Shown piece after piece: positions 63,435 through 64,000 of a stretch of DNA of 64,000 nucleotides. Both the position numbers and the translations under genes were made by a program. The stretch comes from Anastatus disparis (taxonomy: Eukaryota > Arthropoda > Insecta > Hymenoptera > Eupelmidae), in NCBI GenBank assembly GCA_017163975.1, contig JAFFSR010000249.1, forward strand, positions 932,501-996,500. Direction: 5' to 3'. The notes beneath the pieces were generated by a model. The model searched no databases, was not told where the DNA came from, and saw only the letters and a list, made by a program, of their open reading frames with translations. Position 1 is the stretch's first letter. Each line of letters begins with the position of its first letter.

Positions 63435-64000
63435 GACATTTCACGCCAACTGATAGAGCAAAAAAATAAAAATCGATGAAACTCTAAGAATTTATTCTTT
63501 TTGTTACCCAAAATATGTAAAAAAATTTCAAAGATCTAGATTGAAAGGATCAAGAGTTACAGGACCTTGAAATTTGAAAATTTTTCAAAATTTTTGGAAA
63601 AGTCCCAACTTTATCATTTTTTTTCTGAAAATCCTGATGTTTTAGGGAAAAATGCATAATCATCTAAATTCTAAAGGACAGTGATTTTGTGATTTTTGGG
63701 TCTTTCTTGCTTCTTAACTTTGAACGAATATATCTCTAGTTGTAATTATTATTTTTAAATTCTGAAAACGGCAAATTAAAGCTTGCTTTCTGTACTTTAA
63801 TTTTAGTCCCTGTTGATTAATTAAAGACATTTCTAGACTGGATTTTTCACACTTCAATTAGGAGCTTTTTTTTATATTTTTCTTCAAATAAGACTGGAAA
63901 CGTCTATGATTTCAGTTTTTCGAAGCGTTAGACCGTACCGCTCTGGCTTTACTCATATTTTGGTACCTAAAAATATATCCCAAAGTTTCGTCAAGATCTG
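63433..64000. other. Unassigned sequence after GGGACATTTCACGCC
   Basis: AT-rich, no open frame of note. The (TA)nGGGACATTTCA start may be the end of an interspersed repeat whose other end lies outside the window. Confidence 0.4.

Overview
The window reads as a repeat-rich, AT-rich nuclear segment of an insect genome. Hymenoptera (ant or parasitoid wasp) is the best guess, because it combines Maverick/Polinton relics, long-TIR Tc1/mariner-like elements, copia and Ty3/gypsy elements and very long (TA)n tracts. This taxonomic guess is inference. I see no host protein-coding gene that I can recognise. Almost every coding trace belongs to a mobile element or an endogenous Maverick, and most are broken.

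Layout. 1-12.5 kb: tandem repeats, fold-back elements, a minus-strand tRNA-derived SINE, a (TA)n-rich minisatellite (7.3-8.6 kb), an 81-bp tandem repeat, and a 5'-truncated non-LTR retrotransposon lying inside a (GTCTCT/CCGTCT) minisatellite. 13.3-26.2 kb: a decayed Helitron-type element with an Ulp1-like protease region and a PIF1-like helicase. It is split by a TTAA-flanked element, which is split by an 8.6-kb copia element, whose reverse transcriptase is split by a 411-bp AATT-flanked MITE. 26.2-29.7 kb: minisatellite, a second copia fragment and unrecognised AT-rich DNA.

29.7-54.9 kb: a minus-strand Maverick/Polinton. It keeps DNA polymerase B, an ATPase tail, two small basic or glycine-rich hydrophobic proteins, further typical Maverick ORFs and a retroviral-type integrase. 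Three insertions split it: a 6.8-kb Tc1/mariner-like transposon (31,165-37,997), a 248-bp MITE (38,470-38,717) and an 8-kb gypsy element (39,737 to about 48,171). 55.4-58.0 kb: another Tc1/mariner-like element with TIRs of about 400 bp. 58.2-61.0 kb: a non-LTR retrotransposon with one reading frame and five stops. 61-64 kb: an unidentified minus-strand ORF, GCCTCA-type repeats and a (TA)n tract.

The most notable signals are not genes. (1) Four hairpins at the end of the gypsy LTR (47,761-48,088) share a conserved core but have unrelated, compensating outer stems. This is the signature of a structured RNA or DNA motif that I do not recognise. (2) The same LTR carries four exact GAATGTTC/GAACATTC sites upstream of its TATA box, a heat-shock-element-like cluster. 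(3) The copia element has a primer-binding site matching the 5' half of initiator tRNA-Met. It also has a candidate leader intron that would extend Gag in frame and that contains five 60-bp hairpin repeats. (4) Several insertions can be removed on paper to restore the interrupted reading frame exactly, which gives their order and target-site duplications.
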